Positions 1 to 6,088 of a stretch of 10,502 bases of DNA are shown here, piece after piece (positions within the stretch are counted from its first letter, which is position 1; the number at the start of each line of letters is the position of its first letter). Position numbers and translations under genes: made by a program. The notes beneath the pieces are model-generated. The model was not told where the DNA came from, ran no database searches, and worked only from the letters and a program-made list of their open reading frames with translations. This DNA comes from Paracoccaceae bacterium (GTDB lineage: Bacteria; Pseudomonadota; Alphaproteobacteria; Rhodobacterales; Rhodobacteraceae), in the NCBI GenBank assembly GCA_026997055.1, contig JALWJU010000523.1, positions 1 through 10,502 of the forward strand. Reading direction: 5' to 3'.

Positions 1-1149
1 CCCCAGCCGCACCAGCGCCAGCCCCGCCCCGAGAACCAGCGGAAAGCCCAGCACCACCCGGGTCTCCTCCGGCCAGCTTTCGTAGCGCGCAAGCTCCTGA
101 AGGCTCATGTGCAGCCCGTAAAACAGCCCCAGCAGGGTCGCGTCCAGCCGTCCCTCCCGGCGCTGCCGCGCTTCCAGCTTGAGAAACGACCAGGTTCCCA
201 CCCCCACCCCGAAAACACGGTCGCCCAGCCAGGCAGCACTGAAGAGCGCCAGCACCAGCTGCGGCAGGCTGTCGGCCAGAACCTGGCCGCGCAGGCCGAG
301 GACTCCGGCACGGTTCAGCGCCTCGACCAGCGCGAAAATGCCTACCAGCGGCGCCCCCACCTGCCCCAGCGAAAGGACGAATCCCCAGACCCCGCGCAGA
401 TTCCCGTGGCTCTTCGCCCGTATCCCGGCGCCGAAGCGGATCACCCAGGCCCGCCCGCGCAGCAGCAGCACCAGCGCCAGCACGGCGAGCAGGATCACCA
501 GCGGCAGGTCGCGGCGAAGCTCCGCCTGCTGCACCTCGCTGCCCCAGGCCTTGGCCACCTCGCCCCATGCCAGGCGCAGCGTGGCGCCCAGATCGCCCAG
601 CGCACCGGGCCAGGCAGTCGGATTGAGCGGGCTCGGCCCCATCTCGAACAGCAGGTCGGTCTGGCGAGCGCGCAGGATCGTGTCGATCTGGCCGATCAGC
701 GCATCGGCCCGCGCCGCGGCCTCTTCGGCGCTCTTCAGCGGCGCCTCCGCCTCGGCAAGCTGGCGCTGCAGTTCCTCCCGGCGCTCGGCCAGGACCGCAG
801 GCTCGCTCCCGCCTTCTTCCGGGGGCGCTCCCAGGGTGGCAAGCTGGCTTCTCAGGGTTTCGATATGGATATTGTTCCGGCTGGCATAATCGGTGAATTG
901 CGTCCGCCAGCCGACCAGTTCGCCGCGCAGATCCATCAGCGCCTGATCCGAGGCCCGCCCCGCCTCCAGCGCCGCTTCGGCGCGGGCCGCCACCGCTTCC
1001 CAGGCGGTGTAATCGGGGCCTGCCTCTGGCATCTCGGCGGCGGGGGCTTCCGATACGGCCGGGGCGGCGCTCTGCTGCTCCTGGGCATGGCCCGCCGACG
1101 CGGCCAGCGTCAGGACCAGCAGCAGCCATGGACGCAGGAGCCGCCTCAT
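1..1149 (-). CDS. DUF3772/MscS-type mechanosensitive ion channel protein, N-terminal part (runs off left edge)
   Basis: Open reading frame of 383 codons with no stop before the window edge, so the C-terminal half is missing. It begins with a signal peptide (residues 1-22, cut likely after GHA), then a periplasmic helical, Glu/Ala/Arg-rich region (about 48-165) likely to form a coiled coil. The segment LLFEMGPSPLNP at about 166-177 resembles the DUF3772 domain, which in proteobacteria precedes MscS channel domains. Hydrophobic segments follow at about 213-231, 255-277, 290-308 and 362-380. The pore-forming MscS beta domain should lie beyond the edge and cannot be checked. The ATG overlaps the cysK stop as ATGA, implying translational coupling. 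Family role: inner-membrane tension-gated channel protecting against osmotic down-shock. The family call rests on recognised sequence style, not on the channel domain itself. Confidence 0.8.
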   Translation of the reverse strand, partial: MRRLLRPWLLLVLTLAASAGHAQEQQSAAPAVSEAPAAEMPEAGPDYTAWEAVAARAEAALEAGRASDQALMDLRGELVGWRTQFTDYASRNNIHIETLRSQLATLGAPPEEGGSEPAVLAERREELQRQLAEAEAPLKSAEEAAARADALIGQIDTILRARQTDLLFEMGPSPLNPTAWPGALGDLGATLRLAWGEVAKAWGSEVQQAELRRDLPLVILLAVLALVLLLRGRAWVIRFGAGIRAKSHGNLRGVWGFVLSLGQVGAPLVGIFALVEALNRAGVLGLRGQVLADSLPQLVLALFSAAWLGDRVFGVGVGTWSFLKLEARQRREGRLDATLLGLFYGLHMSLQELARYESWPEETRVVLGFPLVLGAGLALVRLG

Positions 1150-2186
1150 TCCGCCACCACCGTCACGTCGGGCAGGTCACGCCTGGCGCCCTCGGCCAGC
1201 CAGGCGGGCACGGGCAGCCCCTTTTCGGCAAGGAAGGCCGGGTTGTAGAGCTTCGAAAGGTAGCGACTGCCGTAATCGGCCAGCACCGTGACGATGGTGT
1301 GGCCGGGCCCCATCTCGCGCGCCATGCGGATCGCGCCGGCCAGATTGATGCCACTGGAGCCGCCCAGCACCAGCCCCTCATGGGCGGCGAGGTCGAAGAG
1401 CACCGGCAGCGCCTCTTCGTCCGGTATCTGCCAGAGCATGTCCGGGCTGAACCCTTCGAGATTGGCGGTGATGCGCACCTGCCCGATCCCTTCGGTGATG
1501 GAACTTCCCTCGGTCTTCATCTCGCCGGTCGTGTAGATCGAATAGAGCCCCGCGCCCATCGGGTCGGCGAGACCGATCTTCACGCCCTTGGGCTGGAGCA
1601 CGGCGGCGACACCGGCAAGCGTGCCCCCGGAGCCCACCGCGCAGACGAAGCCATCGACCCGCCCGCCGGTCTGCTCCCAGATCTCGGGGCCGGTCGTATC
1701 AATATGCGCCTGGCGGTTGGCGACATTATCGAACTGATTGGCCCAGATCGCCCCGTCAGGTTCGATTTTTGCAAGTTCTTCGGCCAATCGGCCCGAATAT
1801 CGCACGAAATTGTTCGGATTTCGATAGGGGGCGGCGGGGACCTCCACCAGTTCCGCGCCCGCCAGGCGCAGCATTTCCTTCTTTTCCCGGCTCTGGGTCT
1901 CGGGGATCACGATCACCGTGCGAAACCCCATCGAAGCCCCGATCAGCGCCAGCCCGATGCCGGTATTGCCCGCCGTACCCTCGACGATGGTGCCGCCGGG
2001 GCGCAGCGCCCCGCGCGCCAGAGCGTCGCGAATGATCCAGAGCGCGGCGCGGTCCTTGACCGACTGGCCCGGATTCATGAACTCGGCCTTGCCAAGGATT
2101 TCGCAGCCGGTCGCCTCGCTCGCCGCGCGCATGCGGATCAGCGGGGTATTGCCCACGCTCGCCGCCAGATCTTTCGCGATATTCAT
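1146..2186 (-). CDS. cysK: PLP-dependent cysteine synthase / cysteine desulfhydrase-like protein
   Basis: 346 residues of the fold-type II PLP family (cysteine synthase/CBS). Visible signatures are the Schiff-base lysine K44 in NPGQSVKDR, the substrate-binding loop TAGNTG at 71-76, the phosphate-binding GSGGT at 185-189, and GGSSGIN at 275-281 near the cofactor ring. CysK makes L-cysteine from O-acetylserine and sulfide in the cytoplasm. The loop reads GTAGNTG rather than the TSGNTG of E. coli CysK. I recall this variant from the Cds1/YGR012W-like branch, some members of which act as cysteine desulfhydrases, so the reaction direction is open. The start is ATG with GGGAGG four bases upstream. 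It follows trgB by 51 bp and overlaps the channel gene by ATGA. The trgA-trgB-cysK order matches the R. sphaeroides tellurite-resistance locus, which supports the symbol. Confidence 0.9.
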   Translation of the reverse strand: MNIAKDLAASVGNTPLIRMRAASEATGCEILGKAEFMNPGQSVKDRAALWIIRDALARGALRPGGTIVEGTAGNTGIGLALIGASMGFRTVIVIPETQSREKKEMLRLAGAELVEVPAAPYRNPNNFVRYSGRLAEELAKIEPDGAIWANQFDNVANRQAHIDTTGPEIWEQTGGRVDGFVCAVGSGGTLAGVAAVLQPKGVKIGLADPMGAGLYSIYTTGEMKTEGSSITEGIGQVRITANLEGFSPDMLWQIPDEEALPVLFDLAAHEGLVLGGSSGINLAGAIRMAREMGPGHTIVTVLADYGSRYLSKLYNPAFLAEKGLPVPAWLAEGARRDLPDVTVVAE

Positions 2187-2189
2187 GCT

Positions 2190-2233
2190 GCCTCCCGCGC
2201 TTGTCTCACTCCTGTCTATGCAGCGCGCGAGGC
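2190..2233 (-). promoter_or_regulatory. Hairpin covering the cysK Shine-Dalgarno site
   Basis: In the trgB-cysK spacer the mRNA can pair GCCUCGCGCGC (2233-2223) with GCGCGGGAGGC (2200-2190), 10 of 11 positions, across a 22-nt loop. The 3' arm contains the GGGAGG that is the only good ribosome-binding site for cysK. A closed stem would therefore reduce cysK initiation. Whether this is regulatory or chance pairing in GC-rich DNA is not decided by the sequence. Confidence 0.4.
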
Positions 2234-2237
2234 AAAC

Positions 2238-3317
2238 TCAAGCGCACCCGCGCAATCTGGGACGGTTCAGCCGCAGCCACAACGCCAGCAGGACGAGCGG
2301 GCCGCAATTGGCCTCGCCCGAGGAGATCAGCTCCATCAGCCGTTCGAACGAGATCACATGACTCTGGATATCCTCCGCCTCCGTCTCCAGCCCGCCTACC
2401 CCTTGCATGGACGCATCAAGGCTCGCAAGCCCCACATAACAATAGAAAAACTCGGAATTGGCGCCGGGGCTGGGATAGCTGGCCGAGACCAGTTCCAGCC
2501 CTTCGAGCTCCAGCCCCGCCTCCTCGCGCGCCTCGCGCCTCGCCGCCTCTTCCGGGCTTTCGCCCCCGTCGATACGCCCGGCAATGGGCTCCAGCGTCCA
2601 GGGCCGCGCATCATGCCGCAGGAAGGGGCCGTAACGGAACTGCTCGATCAGCAGCACCAGATCGCGCGCCGGATCATAGGGCAGCACGAGCGCCGCATCG
2701 CCGCTGACAAAGCCGGCCCGCTCCACCGGTGCGCTCATGGCGCCATCAAAGCGGCGGAAGCAAAGCTCCGACTGCTCCACGGTGAAGAACCCGGCCCAGG
2801 GCAGGCGCCGGGCACTCTCCTGCACCGCCTCGCGCCCCCAGTCCCGGCGCAGGCTGGCCGGGGCCGGATGCTCCCGCCCGCGCAGGCGCGCCGCAGCGCG
2901 GGTGCGGACCATTCCCAATCGCGACCGCAGCGCCTTCGCCGGCACCCGCCCGGCGCAAAGCGCGATCTCGCCGATCATCAGCGCCCCCGCCCGCTCCATG
3001 CCCGGCGGCGCATAGGCGAGGCAGCGCACCGTCCGCAGACGCTCCGCCTCTTTCCGGGCAGGGCCGGCGGGCTCCGGCCCCTCCTCCATCTCCGGCAGCG
3101 GCGCCGCAATGTCGCGCATGGCCGCCTCCAGCCCGGACTCTCCGGCCAGGACTTCCACCACATATTCGACCCAGGCGCGGAGCGCCGGCGCCGGCGCGAC
3201 AAAGAGCAGCCCTGCCCGCCCGTCCAGCACATGAGGCACACCTCCCTCCGCCCCGGGCAGACCCGGGGGCATCCGGGCTGCATCGGCAAAGCCCTCGAGC
3301 AGCAGCAGCGCCGTCAC
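2238..3317 (-). CDS. trgB: TrgB-like NUDIX hydrolase (ADP-ribose pyrophosphatase type)
   Basis: 359 residues. The C-terminal half carries a complete NUDIX box, Gx5Ex7REUxEExGU, at residues 247-269 (GRIDGGE, then SPEEAAR, then REAREEAGL), which binds the divalent metal and positions diphosphate hydrolysis. Around it are ADP-sugar pyrophosphatase features: LLIEQFRYG (222-230), LEPIAG (242-247) and YPSPGANSEF (281-290) downstream of the box. Residues 1-195 show no motif I recognise with confidence; in relatives I recall a gammaglutamylcyclotransferase-like fold here, but the sequence does not prove it. The start is GTG, chosen because GGAGGGG lies five bases upstream. It sits 37 bp after trgA and 51 bp before cysK, as in the R. 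sphaeroides trgAB-cysK tellurite-resistance locus. The natural substrate is unknown; ADP-ribose is the family default. Confidence 0.85.
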   Translation of the reverse strand: MTALLLLEGFADAARMPPGLPGAEGGVPHVLDGRAGLLFVAPAPALRAWVEYVVEVLAGESGLEAAMRDIAAPLPEMEEGPEPAGPARKEAERLRTVRCLAYAPPGMERAGALMIGEIALCAGRVPAKALRSRLGMVRTRAAARLRGREHPAPASLRRDWGREAVQESARRLPWAGFFTVEQSELCFRRFDGAMSAPVERAGFVSGDAALVLPYDPARDLVLLIEQFRYGPFLRHDARPWTLEPIAGRIDGGESPEEAARREAREEAGLELEGLELVSASYPSPGANSEFFYCYVGLASLDASMQGVGGLETEAEDIQSHVISFERLMELISSGEANCGPLVLLALWLRLNRPRLRGCA

Positions 3318-3354
3318 TCTCGCCCCTCCATCCCGATCAGGCTCCCCGGCACCA

Positions 3355-3798
3355 TCAGGGCCACCGCCGTGCCACCCGCTCGGTCAGCCATCCCCCGGCC
3401 AGCCCGCCGACCACCAGCGCCGCGACCAGCTGCGGGCTCTGCCCGGCAAGCTGCAGGTAATCGACTGCCAGCGAAAACATGTCCTGCAGCGCCTCGACCG
3501 GCCCGTGATAGAGCTTGTTCAGCGCCTTTTGCAGCATCCTGTAGCCGGAAAAGGTCAGCAATACCCAGAAGACGAGCAGGACCGAAGATGTCAGGCCGAT
3601 CCCCAACCCCCCCGAATGCATCTGATCCGCGCGCTTTCCGGTGAAGGTCCAGCCGACCAGGACACCGAAGCAGGCACTGACCGGCGAAAACAGCCCCACC
3701 GCCGTGCCCTCGGGCAAGAGCGGCTTGAACAGCTCGGCGCAGAACCAGCCGAGGGCGGCAAAGAACAGGGCTCCGACGAGACGGGCGGCAGTAGGCAT
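3355..3798 (-). CDS. trgA: TrgA-like tellurite resistance membrane protein
   Basis: 147 residues with four likely transmembrane helices at about 5-24, 33-52, 66-86 and 122-140, separated by short polar loops (the GKRAD loop after helix 2 suggests a cytoplasmic side). There is no signal peptide and no catalytic motif. The identification rests on overall resemblance to R. sphaeroides TrgA as I remember it and on its position directly before trgB and cysK, the same arrangement as that locus. In that species the locus contributes to high-level tellurite resistance, but the molecular activity of TrgA is not known. No Shine-Dalgarno sequence precedes the ATG (upstream bases are CUCCCCC). A promoter-like -10 lies only five bases before it, so a leaderless transcript is possible. 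Confidence 0.8.
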   Translation of the reverse strand: MPTAARLVGALFFAALGWFCAELFKPLLPEGTAVGLFSPVSACFGVLVGWTFTGKRADQMHSGGLGIGLTSSVLLVFWVLLTFSGYRMLQKALNKLYHGPVEALQDMFSLAVDYLQLAGQSPQLVAALVVGGLAGGWLTERVARRWP

Positions 3799-3803
3799 GG
3801 GGG

Positions 3804-3833
3804 AGATTAGGCAGTTTCCGGCAGGTTTTTCAA
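3804..3833 (-). promoter_or_regulatory. Putative trgA promoter, possibly leaderless
   Basis: On the minus strand TTGAAA (3833-3828; 5/6 to the sigma70 -35 consensus) and TAATCT (3809-3804; fits TANNNT) are 18 bp apart. The -10 ends five bases before the trgA ATG, which would place the transcript start at or next to the start codon. This agrees with the missing ribosome-binding site. It would make trgA-trgB-cysK a unit separate from the upstream class-V enzyme gene. Confidence 0.4.
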
Positions 3834-3872
3834 TGGCGAGTTGCGCTGATCCGGGTGGGGGATGCGCGCCCC

Positions 3873-5096
3873 TCAGAGCACTTCGTCAAGAGCTCGGATC
3901 AGCCTTTTCACTTCCGTTTCGGTCGTATAGTGCACGAAGCTCATGCGCAGCACGCCCGTCTCCAGATCCACCCCCAGCGCCTCCAGCGGACGCGTGGCGT
4001 AGAAATCTCCGCCGCCGGCCATGACGCCATGTACCGCCAGTTCGCCGGCCACCTCTTCGGCCTTGCGCCCGAGATCCACCGCCACGGTGGGCGCGCGCCC
4101 CGCCGCCTGTGCCGGGCCGAGCAGGCGCAGATCGTTGCGCGACGACAGGTAGTCGAGCAGCGGCTGCAACAGGCGCGCCTCATGGGCCGCCATCAGCGCC
4201 GATACCCCGGCCGAGCGCGCCCGCGGCCCACCCCCGATGCCATGATGAGCCGCCAGCGCGTCGATATAATCCGCCATGCCCGCACAGGCCGCGACCTGGG
4301 CATGATCCGGCCCGGCGGGGGTGAAGCGCTTGCAGAGGCTGTCGCCATTGAAATAATGCCCCTGATTGGGCAGGCGCTCTCCCAGTTCGCGCCGGATCGC
4401 CATGATCCCCTGATGCGGGCCATAGGTCTTGTAGGCCGAAAACAGGTAGATATCCGCCCCCAGCGCCGCCACGTCCGGCAGGCCGTGAGGCGCGGCCGAT
4501 ACCCCGTCCACGCAGGACCACGCCCCGGCAGCGCGGGCGCGGGCGCAGATGTCGGCGACATCGTTCATCTCTCCTATCACATTGGAAACATGGGGGAAAA
4601 CCACGAGACGCACCTTGTCGTCCAGCAGCGCCTCCAGCGCCGCCGGATCCAGATGGCCGCTCTCCGGCTCGATCCGCCATTCGCGTATCTCGATCCCGCG
4701 CGCGGAAAGCCTGCGCCAAACGCCCGAATTGGCCTCGTGGTCCTGATTGGTGACCACGATCGCATCGCCCGCGCCCAGCATCTCGCCAAAGGCCTGGGCC
4801 AGCACATAGGTGTTCTGGCTGGTCGAAGGGCCGAAGGACAGCTCGTCTGCCTCCACCCCCAGCATCGCCGCCAGCCGCAGGCGCGCCTCCTCCATCTCGC
4901 GCTCGGCGATGATCGAGGCCTCGTAAGGCGCACCGGGCTGCACCTTGCGCGCGATGTAAAAGCGCATGAGCCGGTCGATCACGAAGCCCGAGGCAAACGA
5001 TCCCCCGGCATTCTCGAAAAACGCCATCTCCCCCAGCCCAGGCTCCTCGAAGGCCGGAAACTGCGCCCGCACCCAGCCCAGATCGAGCCCGCTCAC
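3873..5096 (-). CDS. Aminotransferase class V-fold PLP enzyme (cysteine desulfurase-like, no catalytic Cys in the usual loop)
   Basis: 407 residues of the class-V (NifS/SufS/isopenicillin-N-epimerase) fold. PLP contacts can be placed: H120 in NQDHEAN stacks on the ring, D197 in SCVDGVS binds the pyridine nitrogen, and K223 in SAYKTYGPHQG forms the Schiff base. SufS-type desulfurases carry a catalytic Cys in a C-terminal RxGxxC loop. Here the equivalent stretch at 358-368 reads VMAGGGDFYAT with no Cys, and the four cysteines (184, 195, 255, 271) are elsewhere. The sequence resembles the VC1184-type desulfurase-family subgroup (TIGR01976), whose substrate I do not know. It may be a lyase, epimerase or transaminase on an amino acid. 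The start is GTG, preceded by GGAGGAAGG, and overlaps the HIT gene stop as GTGA, indicating coupled translation. The stop is 74 bp before trgA. Confidence 0.85.
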   Translation of the reverse strand: MSGLDLGWVRAQFPAFEEPGLGEMAFFENAGGSFASGFVIDRLMRFYIARKVQPGAPYEASIIAEREMEEARLRLAAMLGVEADELSFGPSTSQNTYVLAQAFGEMLGAGDAIVVTNQDHEANSGVWRRLSARGIEIREWRIEPESGHLDPAALEALLDDKVRLVVFPHVSNVIGEMNDVADICARARAAGAWSCVDGVSAAPHGLPDVAALGADIYLFSAYKTYGPHQGIMAIRRELGERLPNQGHYFNGDSLCKRFTPAGPDHAQVAACAGMADYIDALAAHHGIGGGPRARSAGVSALMAAHEARLLQPLLDYLSSRNDLRLLGPAQAAGRAPTVAVDLGRKAEEVAGELAVHGVMAGGGDFYATRPLEALGVDLETGVLRMSFVHYTTETEVKRLIRALDEVL

Positions 5097-5518
5097 GCCC
5101 CTTCCTCCAGAGCAGCACGGATCTTCTCGGCAATGGCGCCGATCTCCTCCATGTCGCCCATCACCCCGGGCCGGCCCAATGCCAGACCGTCAAAGCGCGG
5201 AATCACATGGAAATGCAGATGAAACACCTCCTGCCCGCCCGCCTCTTCGGAAAATTGCTGAAGCGTGATGCCATCGGCCCCCAGCGCCGCACGCGCCGCG
5301 CGCGCAAGCCTCTGCGCCACCTTGACCACCGCACAAAGCGCCGCCGGATCGGCATCGAGCAGATTGCGCATGGGCGCCTTGGGGATCACCAGCATGTGCC
5401 CCCTGCTGCGTGGCATGATGTCCATGAAGGCCAGCACCTCTTCGTCTTCATGCACCTTGACCGCCGGAATCTCCCCACGCAGTATCCTGGCAAAGATGTT
5501 GTTTTTGTCGTAATCCAT
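5093..5518 (-). CDS. HIT family protein (histidine triad nucleotide-binding/hydrolase)
   Basis: 141 residues. The histidine triad HLHFH followed by VIPRF is at 100-108, with H102 expected to be the nucleophile that takes up the nucleoside phosphate. Earlier family landmarks are NIFARILRGEIPA (7-19), FMDIMPRSRGHMLVIPK (31-47) and the substrate-loop GGQEVFH (94-100). Such proteins hydrolyse AMP-lysine, Ap4A or related phosphoramidates; the substrate of this one is not evident. An in-frame GTG two codons upstream (5524) overlaps the AAAGGAGG ribosome-binding site, so I chose the ATG at 5518, five bases after it. The stop overlaps the GTG start of the class-V enzyme gene, so the two form a coupled pair. 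A terminator separates it from the sulfur genes upstream. Confidence 0.92.
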   Translation of the reverse strand: MDYDKNNIFARILRGEIPAVKVHEDEEVLAFMDIMPRSRGHMLVIPKAPMRNLLDADPAALCAVVKVAQRLARAARAALGADGITLQQFSEEAGGQEVFHLHFHVIPRFDGLALGRPGVMGDMEEIGAIAEKIRAALEEGA

Positions 5519-5538
5519 GACCACCTCCTTTGCCCACA

Positions 5539-5566
5539 GCTATAACGACTCAGACGCACAGGTCCA
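5539..5566 (-). promoter_or_regulatory. Putative promoter for the HIT/class-V enzyme operon
   Basis: Minus-strand TGGACC (5566-5561, 4/6 to TTGACA) and TATAGC (5544-5539, 4/6 to TATAAT) are 16 bp apart. The -10 ends 20 bases before the HIT start, leaving a short leader that carries AAAGGAGG. It lies downstream of the terminator at 5623-5656, where a new promoter is needed. Confidence 0.35.
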
Positions 5567-5622
5567 CCACCGCGCACCGGGCACCCCGCCGAGCAGCGCA
5601 GTTTCCTGACCGACACCACGGA

Positions 5623-5656
5623 AAAACAGGCGCCCGATTCCTCGCGCGCCTGTTTT
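5623..5656 (-). terminator. Rho-independent terminator of the dioxygenase/DUF442 unit
   Basis: Perfect 11-bp inverted repeat AAAACAGGCGC (5623-5633) / GCGCCTGTTTT (5646-5656) with a 12-nt loop. Read on the minus strand, the GC-rich stem is followed by a run of five U. It lies 59 bp past the stop of the DUF442 gene. The A-tract on the other side makes it potentially bidirectional, though no plus-strand gene needs it. Confidence 0.8.
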
Positions 5657-5672
5657 CACCTTTCCCGAAATA

Positions 5673-5709
5673 CTCCCGCCGGAGGCACGATTTTTCGCGA
5701 GAAAAATCG
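5673..5709. repeat. Intergenic palindromes (CTCC-CGCC-GGAG and CGATTTTTC-GCGA-GAAAAATCG)
   Basis: Between the terminator and the DUF442 stop are a small inverted repeat (CTCC 5673-5676, GGAG 5681-5684) and a perfect 9-bp palindrome (CGATTTTTC 5688-5696, loop GCGA, GAAAAATCG 5701-5709). The longer one begins only five bases past the stop codon and could be a first, weaker terminator or an mRNA 3'-end stabiliser. From memory, similar ATACTCC...GGAGG and GATTTTTC...GAAAAATC motifs recur between genes in Rhodobacteraceae; this could not be checked here. Confidence 0.5.
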
Positions 5710-5714
5710 CCCCC

Positions 5715-6065
5715 TCACTCGGCCGCAATCCGCTGCGGTCCGCGCACGGCTTCCCACAGGATGGTCGAGCGCCGCCCGGAGCGGCAATACATCAGCACCG
5801 GCCCGTCCACGGCGTCGATCGCATTGGCAAGCTTGGCCAGGAGCTTCGGCGTCAGCGCCCCGTTGAGATACGGGATATAGGCCATGCTCAGCCCCAGCTT
5901 CTCGGCAATCGCCGCCAGGTCGTCGAAATCCGGCTGGTCGTCGGCCTCGCCGTCCGGGCGGTTGCAGATGATGCCCTTGAAGCCCATCGCCCCGATCTTG
6001 TCGATATCCTCCGGGCCGATCTGGCCGCAGACCGATACCTTGCGGTCCATTTGCTTGATGTCCAT
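5715..6065 (-). CDS. DUF442 / TIGR01244 family sulfurtransferase-phosphatase-like protein
   Basis: 116 residues, a single small domain of the dual-specificity-phosphatase/rhodanese-like fold. The active-site loop is CRSGRRS at 94-100, with C94 the likely persulfide- or phospho-accepting cysteine and a P-loop arginine after it. The motif CNRPDGE (34-40) is typical of the family. In Blh proteins this domain is fused in front of a persulfide dioxygenase and is thought to act as a sulfurtransferase. Here it is a separate gene 23 bp downstream of the dioxygenase gene, with AGGAGG eight bases before its ATG, and is the last gene before the terminator. A sulfane-sulfur carrier or transferase role in the cytoplasm is inferred from this partnership. 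A protein phosphatase function cannot be excluded. Confidence 0.88.
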   Translation of the reverse strand: MDIKQMDRKVSVCGQIGPEDIDKIGAMGFKGIICNRPDGEADDQPDFDDLAAIAEKLGLSMAYIPYLNGALTPKLLAKLANAIDAVDGPVLMYCRSGRRSTILWEAVRGPQRIAAE

Positions 6066-6088
6066 GCTCTTCCTCCTGTCAGACTGTC

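Noticed and set aside
109..1248. 379-codon plus-strand open frame opposite the channel gene
   Set aside because: Gln/Arg/Pro/His-rich antisense product; the minus strand has a signal peptide, coiled coil and membrane helices.
1128..3644. 838-codon plus-strand open frame across cysK, trgB and the trgA end
   Set aside because: It is antisense to three well-supported genes, is rich in Arg, Gln, His, Ala and Pro without domains, and has no ribosome-binding site. Long antisense frames are expected in DNA this GC-rich.
3855..5222. 455-codon plus-strand open frame opposite the class-V enzyme gene
   Set aside because: No domains, composition typical of an antisense frame, and it crosses the coupled HIT/class-V junction.
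5093..5524. GTG start at 5524 for the HIT protein
   Set aside because: It overlaps the AAAGGAGG ribosome-binding site; the ATG at 5518 is correctly spaced.
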